From the NCBI GenBank assembly GCA_003116875.1, contig BCKT01000004.1:1897243-1961242 (forward strand): DNA of 64,000 nucleotides, in the 5' to 3' direction. Position numbers and translations under genes: made by a program. Every line of letters starts with the position of its first letter. The stretch's first letter is position 1. The notes under the pieces are model-generated. The model did not search any database and was not told where the DNA came from. It saw only the letters and a list, made by a program, of their open reading frames with translations. The stretch is from Takashimella koratensis (taxonomy: Eukaryota; Basidiomycota; Tremellomycetes; Trichosporonales; Tetragoniomycetaceae). Positions 23,307-35,855 of the stretch are shown in pieces.

Positions 23307-25155
23307 ATGTCTCTCCAGCTTGACGACACCGAAAAAGACAAGCAATTTCCGAGCAACGTCGAAGTCAATGACATCGAGATCGAAGATTTGGAACACAGAG
23401 AATATCTCCAGCTCTGTCAAGAGTTTGAGGGCGAGAAGCTGCACAAACTCACAGTGAGTGTTTCCCAAGGGCGGTGCGCTGACAGCTCAGCGCAAGATAG
23501 ACTTGCGCGTGATTCCGCAACTGATTTTCATCCACCTTTTGTCGTATGTGGACCGTTCTAATGTCGGCAATGCAAAATTATTCGGGGCACAAACCAATTT
23601 AGGCATGAGCGCCCAGGACTGGAACACTGGCTTGACCCTGCTGTGTGGGTATGACACCGGCAAGACCATGAGCCTCGTCTGCTGACTTAGCCAGTCATTA
23701 CCTACGCAATCTTCGTGACGCCTTCCAACGTTATTGTCAAACGCTTTGGACCTCGCCGAGTGCTGCCTACCTTGCTTGTACTTATCGGCATAATCCTGGT
23801 CGGAGCAGGCTGCACTAGCAACAAGGGAGGTTGGTATGCCTTGCGTCTTAGTGAGTTCGCCGAATGCCACAGTTTTCCAGAGCAGAGACCAATCCTCACA
23901 CTCAACAGCTCTGGGTGCTGTCGAAGCTGGTATCTACCCGGGTTCGACATACACTCTTACCACGTGGTATACACCCCAACAAATCCAATCGCGAGCGAAC
24001 CTTTTTTATCAAGGCGGTGTCTTGTGAGTGAGCGGGAGAACATTTGATGCTGACCACGACATAGAGCTGGTGCATTCTCGGGACTACTAGCCTTCGGTAT
24101 CGGTCAACTTGATTACACCTGGGGCTATCGGGGTTGGAGATTCATTTATGTCATTGAAGGCGTTTTCACCACAATCGTCGGTGTAGCCGCCTACTTCGCC
24201 GTTCGTGAAACTCCCCAGAAATGCGGCAGTTGGCTATCGGATGAAGAGAAGCGCTTCCTCCTTTTGCGAAGCAGGTATGCGTATGGCGGCTGTACTGTCG
24301 GGGTCAAAGATGAGTTCTCTTGGAAGGATGTTGGGGCAGCGCTGAAGGTATGTGTTTCAGCGCAAAGGGCGTTGCTGATTCCATCTAGTCATGGCACAGC
24401 TGGACGATGGGGCTATGCCTCATTTCAGCTACCATTTCGATTTTCGGCTTCTCTCTTTCTCTCCCGACAATCATCAGTAACATGGGCTTCACTAATACCA
24501 ACGCTCAACTCCTGAGCGTCCCGCCTTACGTTGTCGGCTCTTTTGGAGTCTTTATCTCAGGCTTTCTCTCCGACAAATACCAGAAAAGGATGGTCAACGC
24601 TGTCATCTGCGGTGCAATCGGCTGTGTTGGTTTATTCATCATCATCTTCACGGTCTCCGAGAAAAGGCTGATCCCATTGTCTTGTAACTGGATCGACAAC
24701 GTAATTGACTAACAAAAGCAGATATGGCTACGTGCATCATCGCTGGCGGAATATACCCACTTATTCCCGCCTTCACCACCTGGTGTGCGGTCAATTCTGC
24801 AGGTCAGACTAAGCGAGCCGCAGCGATGGCGGTGACTGTCTTTTGCGGTAACATCGGTGGCGCGATAGGATCGAACATTTACCTCGCTAAGGAAGCTCGT
24901 GAGTGCAATTCGCTCTCAAGGGTATATCGAGGCTCTCAACTGGCATCTGCAGCCAAATATCCGTCTGGCTTCGGCAGCTCTATTGCGTGCACTGGCTTCG
25001 GCTGCGTCATCGTGCCAATCGTCTACGCCTACGCAGTGGGCCGGGTCAACAAAAAACGGGACGCCATGAACACAACAGAGATTGCGGCCAAGTACACTGA
25101 GCAAGATCTTCACGAGATGGGTGACTTATCGCCTCTCTACCGCTACTCTCGTTGA
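23307..25155 (+). CDS. Major facilitator, Dal5/anion:cation symporter family (second copy)
   Basis: Plasma-membrane symporter related to the gene at 9852 but divergent. The ATG at 23307 opens an acidic N-tail (MSLQLDDTEKD). After a first intron, RKIDLRVIPQLIFIHLLSYVDRSNVGNAKLFG gives the family's first transmembrane signature. Then come ITYAIFVTPSNVIVKRFGPR, ALGAVEAGIYPGSTYTLTTWYTPQQIQSRANLFY (the motif after segment 4), AGAFSGLLAFGI, WGYRGWRFIYVIEGV and QTKRAAAMAVTVFCGNIGGAIGSNIY. The tail MGDLSPLYRYSR ends at 25155. About seven introns are needed. Sharing a 249-bp promoter with a zinc-cluster gene suggests that factor once controlled it. Confidence 0.9.
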
Positions 25156-25563
25156 GCGTCATACACAGCTTCAACCGAGAGGTAGTAATGGTGAAAGAAG
25201 TCCACTTCATCCTCGTCACTCTCTTCCAAACTCGAAAACTGCCGCCCAGGCAACTTTTCACATTTGTTAACTCCCTGTCCGTCATTGTTTATGCGGCCTC
25301 TGCCATTCATGACACCGAATGTGTGGCCCAGCTCCGCTTGTGGTTGTCCTTTTCGTACGGTGTCTTTGAGAATGTTATTAAATGAAACGCCCTTTTCATC
25401 TACCTCCCGGAGTTCAAAATGGCAGAGCTTGAAACATGCGATCATGAATGATTGCATGATGTTGGTTGCATGCGTTCGTGAAATGATTGGTCAGATACAA
25501 TTTGATCGATTTCCTTGTGGTCACAGCCAAGTCGACAACTTCTATGATGTCTTACAACCCATA

Positions 25564-28500
25564 CTACCCGATGCGAGTCTTCTTCTTCGCTGGCTCGATA
25601 TCTACGCCCTCTAGACTGCTCCTCCTCTCTTTACCTTTTTCATTTTGAGCTTGTTGTCGATTGTGTGACTCTGACTCGGTAGACGAACTTGATTTGGATG
25701 CTTTCGTCGATCTCCTATGCTCGTATGCTCGTGCTAAAATGTCCCGCATTTTGTCCATCCGAATAGGCTTTGTGCAGATGTCGAAGAAGCCTACTGCCGA
25801 ACATTTTTCAAGCGCCTCCTTGTCTGCGTTTGCCGAAAGCGAGACACAACAAGGCTCCCCGGCAAGGGGGCTACCCTTGATGCGCTCAAATGCCTCGTAT
25901 CCATCCATCACTGGCATTTGTAGATCCAGGAAGATGAGACTAAAAGGTCAGATGAGCTGCATTCCGCAAGTGTGGCTTCCATTTGACATTTTAAACTCAC
26001 TCAAACTTGGTTCGGTCGGCCGCTTCAACAGCTTCAAGACCATCAACGGCACTCTCGGTGTTCTTGTAGCCCAACAACTCTAACAACCGCTTGCAGACTT
26101 CGACATTGACCGCTGAGTCGTCGACAATCAGGATTCGAAGCGGCATTTCCTGATTGATGGGAAGTGTTTGTGAGCTAATTAAAAAGGTCAAGGGCACCAG
26201 TTGTACTCACTGCACCCATTCGTTTGTCAAACCCCTTTTTCGCCGGCTGTTTCTTGCTCTCAGACTTGACTCCGTCCGAGATGGGAAGCGGCTGCATCTG
26301 CGTGGTAATCACTTGATATAAGGCTTGGAATTTGATGGGCCTGGCAACGATGGACTCTCTCTGTTACAAGAGATAGTTAGCTACGCGTTGTCCAGTTGAA
26401 GAAGGGCTCACAGATAACTCGAGTCGAGCCATTTCTCCTGCCAGATCAACCGCTCGACAGATGAAAATCATCTTTGCCAGTGGCTGGGATTTCCGGATTC
26501 GCCTGAGCACTGCAAGATCGACAATCGAAGTATCGATGAAGAGCAGCGGGATAGGCCGATCCGCAGCAAGCCCATCTGAGTTGCTCGGATCAAGAGCATG
26601 AGCCGAATCGTCATCGACAACAATCGGTTGGCAATTCAACAGCTTGATGTCCTTCATTAGGTTTTCCACCCAGAAAGGAGTTCGGGGACAGAGCATGAAA
26701 GATGCCTGAGGCGCGGGGAAATGACGGATATCCTCCTTGGTCCATTTCGGATCGGGTCGGCAGAGAATCGTAAAGGTGAATGTTGAACCTTTGCCCAGCT
26801 CCGAGTGGACCACGCAGTCCCCACCGAGGAGACGCGCAAGATCGCGAGAGATCACAAGGCCAAGACCGCTTCCACCGTAAGAACGTGTGATTGACTCGTC
26901 AATTTGAGAAAAGCTCTTGAACAGCTTGTCTAGCTTCGAACTTGGGATACCGACACCCTGTCGTAATCAGCCCCTTCGCTAAGGAAGAACACTCACCGTA
27001 TCGGTGACAGCTATGGCTATTGATATCATTCCGTCGATCGCTTTCCAATTCCAAGTCACCACCACGCTCTGGTCTGGTTTGGAAGGAGTAGACGGAGGGG
27101 TAAATTTGACAGCGTTGGAAAGGAGATTTAGAAGAACCTGTTTTGTTCTGAAAGGATCTCCAAGCATACCCGGCGGTGAACTCGCGTACGGGCTATTGAG
27201 CACCACCTCCACGCCCTTGGCCTGGGCCACAGGAGCAGTCATCTCCACAGCGGTTTCGACGACTTCTCTGAGATCCATCGGGATCACCTCCAATGTGACC
27301 GAGTTCGATTCCAATTTGGCGTGATCAAGGATGTTCGAAATCAAAGATAAGAGATCTTCGCCACTTGAGCTGATGGTTCGCAAGTGATCCCTCTGCACAG
27401 TAGTGAGGCCTGAGCTGGCTTCCAGCACAGCTGCTAGTCCCTTGTATGCGGTTTAGCTTCAAGTCTCTAGATTAATTGGCGGACCTACCATGATAGCTCC
27501 AAGTGGACTGCGCAGCTCATGGCTGCATTGTGAAAGAAATCGGGCTTTCGTTTGAAGAGCGTTGCTGAGGTCACGGGTTCGTTGTTCGACCATGCCTGCT
27601 AAACGTGACGAGAAGCGATGATGCGAGTGCGTAACGCAGGCGAAAGTCGCAAGCGTGCTAATGACTTCTTTGGAAGACTCCGATTGAGCGCTGGATGAGT
27701 ACAAAGCGGATGACGAGAGTAGGATGACTCCCGCTTGTTGTCCTTGGCTGGTGATTGGAAGGCAAATGAGCGTCTGCGGTGTCTGGTTCTCATAGAATGG
27801 ATCTGGCCGAAGCTCGTCGAGTGCGGAAGAGGTTGTGATTGGCTAATGCGGTGAGCATATACTCAGGGCCCACACTCACAGTTCCTGTCCTTTGAACATG
27901 GAGCATGATCGAGGATGGACAGACTTTGATGACAGCTTCATCAGTCAAACTCAAGTTGTAAGGTGTGATGAGCTTGAAGGGACCAGCGGCGAGAAGACGA
28001 CAAGATGACGAGTTTTCGTCATCGCAAAGACCAATCGCAGCGTAGTCGCATCGGACATTCTGCACCCGACGTGAGTGGTCATATTGAGAAACGAGGAGGA
28101 AGCTCACCTGGCACAAGATCCTGAGGAGAGTGCACAGCAGCACCGAGCTGTCGGTCTCCTGCGCCAACGCTAACGACGATTTCATCAATCTAAAGAGGGC
28201 GCGTCAGACTCGAGCACGCACAAGGGCCAACGAAAGACTTGCGTTAGAGAGTCTATGCTTCGATCGCTAAGCGGGCTTCCAGTACCATCCACTTCAGTTG
28301 CCTTCCCGTCGGCTGTTTCTTGAAGTCGAATGACAGAGGCTCGAGAGGCCTGCGTAGAGGGCTGAGAAGCTTGAGAGGGGCGAACACGTAGTTCGAGCAC
28401 ATCAGATGGGAGACTGGGTGGTTTAGGGAGTGTCGGGCATACTCCAGGGAACCTCCTGTGGAGCATTTGGAGGTATCCGTAACCTTGGGAAGTTTCGTAC

Positions 28501-31500
28501 TGGGAATATGCGTGTCGGATGTAGCTTTGAGAGATCATTTGACTCTTGGTGACGCGGCGGAGTTCATCGGCAATGTAGTAGTTCAAAAGTCCACACAGTT
28601 CGTGTTCTTTGACGGAATTCAGCATTGCGGCTGTTTCTTCCACGTCGAGAAGGTGTTCGAGGGGACTGCTGTGTAGCTGTTGGAGGGATTTCAAAAACTC
28701 TATGCGCACTCTCCACGAGCTGGCTGCAAGAGGACTGAGTCAATCACCGATGCCAAGCACGCATTTCAGCACTCACACCAGGCCGCATAGTCGCCAAGGA
28801 CAGAAAACGCGCTTTCGACAAGGGGGGATTCGACGTTCGCCCGTATCAAAATGATGGCCCGTAAAAATGCCAACTCGAATTGCGGGGGGAATCCTCGAAC
28901 GCCGTCGTCCCATTGTATCCCTGCCATTGCCTTCTCGACTTGGATTTCCAGAGGGGCGTCGAACCAGACGAGCAGGCGCAACTCGTACATGTGGTAGAGC
29001 CCGTTGTGGTACCCAAGGTGCGGGTTGTCCTCCATTTCTTTCCTCGACGTAAAGACCCCATCCATCAGAGCGTGGAGAGGCTTCTCCCGTGCCCGATCTT
29101 CCAGATATTGGACGTTTGGATGAACGACCAAACGGTTACTGAGGGAGAAGAATGGTTTGATCTGTGTGTAACGTTTGGAAAGAAGTTGTAGATCACAAGG
29201 CTTTCGGGATAGCGCTCGACATGGCAAGTCTACCATGAGAAAGTCTGCGCAGAAGTCAGGGACCTGAACATTCAACGCTCTTATATCCACTCACAACTGC
29301 CGAAATCTCCATCACCGAGACTGATGATTTGATCGAAAGTGTCCGGGAACTGAGCCTCAAATTCGTGTAGTGGGTGAAAGCACTGTGGAAGGTTTCAATA
29401 GTGGAATTCTTCGATAGTTGAAGCCAAACACTCACGAAGCCAACAGGGGCGCTAATGTAGAGCGCGTGTCCTGTCCATGGCGTTATGGGAAGTATTTTTG
29501 TGACTTCTCTGGACAGTTCATATAGCGCCCACTTGATAGACGGGTCAGGCACCAAGGATGGACACTGAGATTAGATGAGCTTTCAGTGAACCAAATCTCT
29601 GGTTGCGATATCCACTTACGACAACTGAAACCGCTCCAACCAAATACGGACATGCACCCGAAGGCCGACTAGCTGCTTTCGCCAACGACAGGCCCAGATG
29701 GAAGAACGGGACGACAAGCGGTGTCCGAATGAAGTATATTGCGGGTCTGAACAAGTGTCAATACGTATTACAACAAGTCTGACTAATGCTCACCCCGCGG
29801 AACACAGTAATGTCATGAGCAGATGCAGCTCGTCATCCTCCGGGAGGAGTTCCCGAGTCAGTAGAGCGTGTTTTAATTCCTGCACCTCGTCCGCTGTCTT
29901 TGGGGTCCAAAGTGGGATTTTCGTGGTTCCTTCGAGATCGTATCCTAGTTCACGCAGTGTAAGAAAAGCCCGCTCCGCGGCCTCGGGATGTCGATTGGCT
30001 GAGATGCAGCTTAGTCACCACTGCCCCCGCTATCATGTATATGGGACCCACCTGCTATCAAAAGTCGAATAATCATGCACACAACTCGTAGTTTCTCTAC
30101 GACGGTGTGGCAGTGAGAGAAAACGTGCTCCGCCTGTTGTCAGCTAATGGAATGATCTGAAGCCTTACGTGTTGCAACGCCCAGTCAAATTGTTTGGAGA
30201 CACTGGCGATTTCGATTTCGATGCTCAGGTACCGGAAAATGATATTGCGATGGTCTCGCATCCATACCTCCAAGCCTCCCGAGGCCTGTCGGATATCTGT
30301 GATCAAATGAGTAAGACTGCGTGCCTCTCAAGGATTTACCTTCACACGCTTGCACCCATTGAGCGGCGACCGAGAAGGTCGTCATGAGCGCCGCTCTTTT
30401 CGCGCTTTCCATGACCAAGGAAACAAGCTCTTCTTCATCCTCTTTTGGAGCGCCCAGCTGGCGTGCTGCTAACGCATGGTCACATGCATCGAACTGGTAA
30501 TCGGAACTGAATTCGGGACGGCGAAGGAAAAAGGAGACCTGCTGATGGAGCTTGCCGGCTTCAGTTCGGGGAATGAGCCTCGTGGCTGCACTCTGCAAAA
30601 AGCGTAAGTACACTCTCAAATATGGTTCGGAAACTTACCTGCTGCCGATCGTGGGAGAACTTGACGCGGTCGCCCGTTGTGACAAGTACTCCGTTTGCGG
30701 ACGCGGCGTCTATCAATGGCGTCAAATCGGATACAGACTTGCCCAGAAGTTCCGCCACGTGCGAAATGAGGAAGCCATTGACAGGCAAACACGCAAGCGT
30801 CTCGACTAGTCAGCTACGATCTCACAAGTGCTTACCTTGAGCAACATCTTAACCTCTCCGGGCAACGCGGTGATCATTCGATCCAAAAACTCGTCCACTT
30901 CCTTGGCTTCAAGCTTGCCATGCAAGTCGCTCACATGAAAACGCCACTCCAATAACCCATAGTCGAAAACAACGACACCCTCCTTGACCAGCTGTGAGAG
31001 CAGAGTTCTCAAGAAGAACGGACTTCCACCTGTCTGGCCGTAAATCAGGCTGGATACCGTATTGCTGGCCCTCTCTATGCGATTAGAGAAACATGCGTTC
31101 ACGAAATGACTGGTTCCCTTTTCCGTCAACTTGTCCACGTTGATGGGAATTGAGGAGACGGAAAGGCCACTCATTGTCGGTGGTGGTATCAATTCGAGGG
31201 TACGGGTCATCGACACGACGAGGACTGCACAAGAGTTAGCATTCGGGAATCTGGGGGCACTTGCCATGTTCTAATGGGCTTTCGCTGTCCAACAGATGCT
31301 TCCATCTGTTTGTCAGTGTGGAACAATACATTCGAGCTCACAAGTTGACCTCGTCTTCTGTCATCCATTGTGCATCATCGACGAGAAGCACCAGCAGTCG
31401 CTCTCTTGTAGCAAAGAGTTGCAGGAAGCGTTTCGACCAATATTTGAATGCGGCCAAAAAGTTTTCAAGCTTCGCCGAAATTAGCACTTTCCAACGTTTT

Positions 31501-33592
31501 GTGGAAATGAGAGCTGCTCACGTCCATCACATCGACGTCGATGAATTGGTCTTCGTGTAGTAGCCGCCTGGAATCGTAGGGGAGGAGAGAGACGAGCACT
31601 CCATACTGTGAACCAAGCGTATCTTTGATACGCTGTCGCCATGCCGATGGGTCTTCTCGAGGGCTAGTCAGAATTCGATCCAAAAGGGATTGAAATATTT
31701 GAACGAAGCTGGTTAACGGTTTGCTCGTAAGCTGATCGGTCTTGCAACGTGCAACGACTACGGCTTCCTCCTCAGAGGCTTCTAATTTGCGCGCCCATTC
31801 CTCTACCAATCTCGTCTTACCGACCCCACTCAAGCCCCAAACATTCATGACTCTAGGCCGAGTCGCAAAGTCCAACGACTTGATCGCACAATAGGCGTCG
31901 TCGAGCTCCTTGAATTCGCTTGCACGTTCCACGACAAAGGATGGAAACTGAAATCTGGACACTCGATCAACCTTCCCCACCGTGAACTTGGTAAGGTCCC
32001 CTTGAGATCGATAGATCTGCTTCAATTTCTCGAGATCGTAGGCCAACGCGTCAAATGAGTGGTAGCGCCTGTCGGTATCTTTATGCAGAGCGAGCATTAC
32101 AATGTCGGAGAGCTGGCATGAGATCAGATCGGGGATGATGTGACCCTGGTCTTGGAGTGTCTGCCAGTGTGTCAAGGGCGGTACTACCTCGCTGGTAACA
32201 TGCCGGTGGATATCGACGAGTACGTCGAACTCAATGGCATCCGTGTCTTCGAGGGTACCGTCGATTGATGTCCCCGTTAGAAGCTCCCACGCCAGCACGC
32301 CCCAGCCGTAGATGTCGTTCATCGGAGAGATTTGCCGCGACAAGGCAGACTCGGGCGAGATATATCGAAGATGGCGGCATATGAATTTGCTGCTCAATTC
32401 TGCCGAGGATAGCACGTCTTCGGTAAATAGTTGCTGAAGCGAAGAGTTACCCGTGGGATAATCGATCGAAAATGAGGCAGTCGCCACTGCTTTCTGCAGA
32501 CGACCTATATAAACAGTGCCGTCCTTCATCGTAAAGCAGCTGGGATGAGTCCATACCAAAGCTAGGTGGCGTTGATGTAGAGCCTATCTTCAGCACAGTA
32601 CTTTGGGGAGTGAGCTCACCTGGAGGCAACGGAGGGCCTGCAGCAGTATGTCGCAAATTGCACTCCAGTCTACGGGAGCAGGCCGAACGTTACCCTCGTG
32701 AGGAGACAGAGACCTAAGCAAAGGCGCCTCTAATTGGTCATGTTCGTGCCCAGTTGATGTCGATGTCGGCCAGCCGCTCCCAACAAGGTCCTGCCAACCT
32801 TGTGATAGGGATATCTCGGAATTCCAAGCTTCGTCCAACACCAACCACAATCCCCACTCGTCGTCCCAGAACGAAACGAGCGACGCGGGCGGTCTGTAAT
32901 GGCGGTACGAGTGTTCTCGAGGAGAGGAAGAGCCTGATGCCGAGCCTGAAGAGCTCGATCCTCCAGTAGATCCGGGTAAAGGGGGAAGTGTGTCGAGTAC
33001 AAGAAGCTGAGCTTGCTTGCGAAATTCGATGGTGTCTGCTCGAGGTCAGTTAAGAGCCAGCGACAATAGGGCCGGACATACTATTGCTGGAGTAATTGGC
33101 TGGGCAGAAACTTGAAGATGTTAGTGGGGAGATGCCATGGTGAGGGTCATGGATGTGCATCTTACGAGAAGTGAACCTTTGTCTCCTTGGGATCATATCC
33201 TTGCATCACAGGATAAGCGACCGTTGGGCGAAGAGTTGCCCATCCAGAGAAAAAAAACTCATCGTGCAGCGCCCCGAGACTAGAAAACTCATCAAACGTT
33301 GTCGTTGGGTCAACCGCCGTGTCCATGCGTAGATCGTACAGTCCGTGGAGGTAGGCAATCTCGGCAAATGAGACGGCCATGCTGTTTCGATTTATATTCA
33401 ACAATTTAGTCTACCCGAGACAGCTCAGCTGCTCAATGGAACAGACTTTCGGTCCTTGAACACGATGTCGAGTGAGTCGCCCAGCTGAAGTCGGTATCGA
33501 ACGAACGATCGGCACGCGTAAGGACCAATCACTACTGGTAGAGAGATGTCCAATGCCTGTACTAGATTCGAGACAAGATGATCGCCATACAT
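25564..33592 (-). CDS. Giant hybrid histidine kinase (pseudokinase-AAA/STAND-GAF-HisKA-HATPase-REC)
   Basis: Two-component sensor of the fungal group X (Chk1/Mak2-like) design, probably cytosolic and usually linked to oxidative-stress or SAPK signalling. The ATG at 33592 starts [16 protein letters not shown] protein-kinase-like region follows, with [32 protein letters not shown] near 32270-32370. Next is an AAA/STAND NTPase with Walker A GLSGVGKT near 31820 and Walker [12 protein letters not shown] near 31390, then a helical region, and a GAF-like stretch at 27790-28190. The phospho-accepting His codon is 27519-27521 in [12 protein letters not shown]. The ATPase boxes are [20 protein letters not shown] (split by an intron near 26960-26995) and GGSGLGLV. 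The receiver has LIVDD, the phospho-Asp codon at 25924-25926 ([11 protein letters not shown]) and a CTKPI Lys. More than ten introns. The kinase-like part lacks HRD and DFG. Confidence 0.92.
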
Positions 33593-34485
33593 CCTTGTAA
33601 CTCTGGGATGGGGTGGAGCCAAGAGCGCGGAATCAGGCGCGGACAGAAAGAGTACGCACTCGCGATACTTGTTCCCGCGCGTCGCCGTCTTCTTTAATCA
33701 GCCCTCCTCTTTATTCAACGTCAGCACGCGACGTTGAGCTATCAACTGAGCTTTCAGGTGAAGAGATACCACACAAGGACGATGTTTTGCAGACGCCTAT
33801 GGGTAGCTGGGAGTGGCCCAAAAGCGTCCATTAACCAGTTCTAGCATCGAAGGCAAAGTTTAACTCAATTGTGACAGGTAGCTCGGGTCCGTTCATTGCT
33901 TTATGGGAGAGTGGGACGAGCAAAGTTCGGGGTCACGTGTATGATGATTATAGTTTGCTGTACGATCAAACTAACCTCCCTTATGTCTCTTGAAGAGATG
34001 AGGAATGTGACGCATCGAAACTGCGGTCGTCGACCATACACTACATTGGATGCAAGGAATGGATGTAACAGGTGAGTAAATCAGCGGGTACTGATGATGC
34101 TGCTTTGCTACCTCGGGAAAACCATCGAAGCCCGAGGGGTCAGATTCTGCTTTTTAGTCCAAATCGTTCCAGGCTTTGTCATAATCAAAACTGCCAGTCA
34201 CGTGGCATGGCGCAACATTCATAAGCGCTTGTCGCACTGGGAGTGGACAACGTGAGGCAAAGCTATTTGTTGTTGGTAATCAGTCGATGGTCCCCGAGAG
34301 GCTTGATCATCGTGCTTGATCATTTCTTCAGCTGACTGACTAACTGACCTCGGGCAGCTCGAATTGTTAACCAGAGCCGACCTAGCTCACAAGATATAAA
34401 CGGCAGTCTCATCCCTTCAACTGCCTTTTGCAATCGCCTCGTCAACTCTAATCAAAAAATTTCAACTGCCACCTTTGAACGAAAC
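33593..34485. other. Divergent promoter region, no gene
   Basis: About 890 bp between the divergent kinase and reductase starts. Small open frames (for example 33613-33834) have no protein character. The stretch directly before 34486 is pyrimidine-rich, as expected for a leader. Confidence 0.7.
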
Positions 34486-35534
34486 ATGTCTTCGAAGAAC
34501 ACTGCCGCCATCCTAGCGACCAAACTTGGGTCCATTGAGATCGCCGAGCGCCCGATACCCAACCCGCAAGGCGATGAGATCCTACTCAGGAACAAGGTGG
34601 TCGCGGGAAACCCTGTCGAATGGCTCGTACGGGACTATGGATTCGGTATCACGCAGTATCCGACCGCAGTATCCGACCGTTCTTGGTCTCGGGCATCGTC
34701 GAAGCCGTCGGATCAGACGTGACCAAATTCAAGATCAGCGACCGCGTTTTAGGCTACGCTACGGTGCTTTATACCTCGAATCCCGACTACGGCGCTTGGC
34801 AGACTTACACGTTGCTGAAAGAAGCCAATACGACTCCTTTGCCCCCGAACATCTCGTTTGAAGAGGGTTCTGTCTTCCCGATGGCTCTCGCAACCACCAT
34901 CAACGCTTTCTTCGTCCAGATCGACCTACCAAGGCCCCCGAACGCTCATACCCCCATCGCCATTCCAGGCGGCCAAGGTCTTCTTATTTGGGGCGGTGGC
35001 GGCGGGGTTGCAGCGTCGATGATCCAGCTCGGCAAGGCACTCGGCTTCACCGTCTACACAACAGCCGATCCCAAGCACCACGACCGACTTCGTCAACTCG
35101 GAGCGTCCGAGTGTTTCGACTACAAGGATGCCGATGTAGTCGACAAGGTCTTGGCTGCCTCCAAAGCCTCCGACGTCGTCATCGCCTACGCCATCGACAC
35201 TGCTAGCCAGAAAGACACGCTCGTCGCCACCTCTAACATCCTTGTCAAGAGTGCCGGCTCCGCGGCCAAGATCGTCACTCTTCTCGAATGGCCGCAAGAC
35301 CTCCATTGTCCGGTGCAGAGGTTCCACACCATCGCGTTTACCACCTTCTTCAAGGACCCCGCGCTTGTGCAGTGGTTCTTCAACGATTGGTTCTCCGAAG
35401 CGCTCTCGACCAGTGTCATGGTACCCGCTCCGGCTGTTCAAATCATCCCGGGTGGCCTTGCGAGTGCTACCAAGGTCCTCGATACGATCAAGGCTGGTGT
35501 TAGCGGTGTGAAGCTGGTGGTACAGGTGGAGTAA
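34486..35534 (+). pseudogene. Medium-chain reductase (quinone/enoyl reductase-like), frame broken near 34670
   Basis: Zinc-independent medium-chain dehydrogenase/reductase. The ATG at 34486 gives MSSKNTAAILATKLGSIEIAERPIPNPQGDEILLRNKVVAGNPVEWLVRDYGFGITQYPT. The rest, SGIVEAVGSDVTKFKISDRVLGYA to KLVVQVE at 35534, lies in another frame. It includes the NADPH loop GGQGLLIWGGGGGVAASM and LGASECFDYKDADV. At the switch a 13-bp unit (cgcagtatccgac) is present twice in tandem (about 34652-34677). The residues expected between VLG and SGIVEAVG are also reduced to a single base, consistent with an 8-bp loss. The two changes do not cancel. The start frame ends at 34722 and no intron of normal size restores it. 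Either a recent pseudogene or an assembly fault. Confidence 0.68.
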
Positions 35535-35855
35535 TATTGTTGTCGGGGGTCGTTTTTTGCCCCTTAGATATCTGAACAATTGGAATGAAATTGAACAACC
35601 GATGCCGAACCTCGCCCCACCAAGTGACTCTGGAAGATCGTGCAAGCTGCGTGCATGTCCGTCAAAATTGGCGAAAATGACCTGGGGCACCAGACCTCTG
35701 ACGCCAATCCCAAAGGATCGGTGTCGGACTACTCCGGCCGACGATTTTTAGGCGCGCAGCCCAGCACAGATCCACCACTGCGCCCGCAGTCAGCACCACA
35801 AGTTTATATCTATCGATTCGAATCATGGAGACAGGTTTGCATTTCAGCGCCCAAG
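35535..35855. other. Short intergenic stretch
   Basis: A frame in phase with the next gene is open from 35640, but no signal for an earlier start is visible. A TATATC-type AT segment at about 35804-35814 may be the core promoter of the downstream gene. Confidence 0.5.

Noticed and set aside
34926..35690. Long antisense frame over the reductase
   Set aside because: It is the shadow of a codon-biased real gene and shows no domain.
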